In this document: positions 5,403 to 6,345 of the stretch, piece by piece
Layout: each line of letters begins with the position of its first letter
Position numbering within the stretch: position 1 is the stretch's first letter
DNA from: Thermoplasmata archaeon
GTDB lineage: Archaea > Thermoplasmatota > Thermoplasmata > Thermoplasmatales > Thermoplasmataceae
Assembly (NCBI GenBank): GCA_021799755.1
Contig: JAJYZU010000064.1
Location: forward strand, 1-6,345
DNA: 6,345 nucleotides
Reading direction: 5' to 3'
The notes under the pieces: model-generated
Databases searched by the model: none
The model's input: the letters and a program-made list of their open reading frames with translations, nothing else
What the model was told of the DNA's origin: nothing
Program-made: the position numbers and the translations under genes

Positions 5403-6345
5403 TCATTTCATTGCAGAGTCGGCAGCGATTATTATTGGGTCCCATACTGGTCCAAAAGGCGGAGTGTATCCAAGATCCGTGTAAAAAAGATCATCAGCAG
5501 TCATCTTGTTTTGTACAGCTACGGCCAATGTGTTGAGTCTCCATGCCCCGCCATCCTCTGAAACAACCTGGGCACCAAGGATCCTCTTTGTTCCGGTATC
5601 ATAGACAAGCGACAGGAATACATCTGATCCTCCCGGATAATAATTGGCCCTGCTCTTTGCCTTTATGTTTACTGATTTTGCGGCGAATCCTGCCTTTAAC
5701 GCCTCATCCAAGTTTAAACCCGTAAATCCTATCTCGTAATCGAATACCTTTACCAGTGTTGTGCCAATTGAGCCAGGGAAGATCATAACAGATCCGCCGA
5801 TATTTGAGCCGGCAACCCGTCCCATCTTGTTTGATATCTGTGCGAGAGGATGCCAGTCTTTCTTTCCAGTTACAATGTTTATTGTTGTGGCGCAGTCTCC
5901 GGCTGCGTAAATGTCAGGATCGCTTGACTGCATTTTTTCATTTACTACAATCAGGCCCCTTTCGTCCGTAATGATCGAGCATTTCTTCGCCAAGTCCGTG
6001 TTCGGGTATGTGCCCGTGGCAAAAAGTACAAGATCATATTTATCCTGCATCCTTTCATGGTGGACTTCGAAATCTGATCCATTCCTTGCAACCTTTTCTA
6101 TGACAGAATTCTTGATCACCCTGACCTTTGACTCGAAATATTTCCTGAATTCTGCCCCGACAAACTCTCCAAGATGCCTGAACACCGCGTTGTGCCTGGA
6201 ATATACTGTAACCTTAAGCCCTCTTTGCACGAGCGAGGCCGCGAGCTCGATCCCGAGTACCCCGTCACCTATTATTCCTACGCTTGATGCGCTTTTAAGT
6301 TCCTCCTGGATCGCCGATGCTGATTCGAGGGACCTCAGGCCCATA
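5403..6345 (-). CDS. FAD/NAD(P)-dependent oxidoreductase, CoA-disulfide reductase / NADH oxidase type (N-terminus outside window)
   Basis: 313 residues are visible; the gene runs off the right edge. The family is usually about 440-450 residues, so roughly 130 N-terminal residues are missing, including the FAD dinucleotide-binding motif and the redox-active cysteine. Visible parts: LRSLESASAIQ (3-13), the link into the NAD(P) domain; the Rossmann motif GDGVLGIE (26-33); VTVYSR (45-50), where Arg instead of Glu at the end of the second strand hints at NADPH; FATGTYPN (108-115); the FAD-binding DIYAAGDC (144-151); and the C-terminal dimerization domain ending with YTPPFGPVWDP (293-303), a hallmark of CoA-disulfide reductases and related NADH oxidases. 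The protein would be cytoplasmic and act in thiol redox balance or oxygen/sulfur defence. It could instead be an NADH oxidase or polysulfide reductase; the missing cysteine region would decide. It is followed by a spacer of 133 bp with an independent promoter. Confidence 0.88.
   Translation of the reverse strand, partial: MGLRSLESASAIQEELKSASSVGIIGDGVLGIELAASLVQRGLKVTVYSRHNAVFRHLGEFVGAEFRKYFESKVRVIKNSVIEKVARNGSDFEVHHERMQDKYDLVLFATGTYPNTDLAKKCSIITDERGLIVVNEKMQSSDPDIYAAGDCATTINIVTGKKDWHPLAQISNKMGRVAGSNIGGSVMIFPGSIGTTLVKVFDYEIGFTGLNLDEALKAGFAAKSVNIKAKSRANYYPGGSDVFLSLVYDTGTKRILGAQVVSEDGGAWRLNTLAVAVQNKMTADDLFYTDLGYTPPFGPVWDPIIIAADSAMK

Overview
The window looks like chromosomal DNA of an archaeon, most likely a moderately GC-rich member of the Thermoplasmatales (Thermoplasma-like). 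The evidence is the gene content: the end of an Orc1/Cdc6 replication initiator, an archaeal family-B DNA polymerase, and an archaeal-type long coiled-coil protein. Arginine codons are mainly AGG/AGA, promoters are archaeal TATA (and BRE) type, one gene appears leaderless, and two genes carry Shine-Dalgarno sequences matching the end of archaeal 16S rRNA (GGTGATCC/GGTGATC directly before ATG). The species assignment is inference. I see no rRNA, tRNA, CRISPR array, insertion sequence or phage gene.

Layout. (1) 1-456, plus strand: C-terminal part of Orc1/Cdc6, cut by the window edge. (2) 3099-392, minus strand: a compact three-gene unit, convergent with cdc6 and overlapping its 3' end by 65 bp. 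In transcription order it encodes a short RadA/RecA-like protein without a Walker A motif, a 99-residue helical protein, and a 679-residue family-B DNA polymerase with a ruined exonuclease domain and an altered motif C. (3) 3100-3266: divergent promoter region with an inverted repeat beside the minus-strand TATA candidate. (4) 3267-4355, plus strand: sugar-phosphate nucleotidyltransferase with a C-terminal left-handed beta-helix, from an apparently leaderless promoter. (5) 5269-4382, minus strand: coiled-coil protein with its own BRE/TATA promoter and Shine-Dalgarno. (6) 6345-5403, minus strand: C-terminal two thirds of a CoA-disulfide-reductase/NADH-oxidase type flavoprotein, cut by the window edge.

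The most interesting part is region 2. It matches the archaeal PolB2 gene neighbourhood described from comparative genomics: a PolB2 polymerase with disrupted active sites, an inactivated RadA-family ATPase and an additional uncharacterized protein in one predicted operon. PolB2 proteins are usually called inactivated. Here, however, the two metal-binding aspartates that matter most (motif A D326, motif C D453), the tyrosine steric gate (Y331) and the three basic nucleotide-binding residues (R378, K382, K399) all remain. The proofreading residues are gone. That pattern suits a non-proofreading, possibly lesion-tolerant polymerase with two dedicated partners better than a purely structural relic. 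The other genes (sugar nucleotide synthesis, coiled-coil protein, flavoprotein) look like ordinary housekeeping genes with separate promoters.
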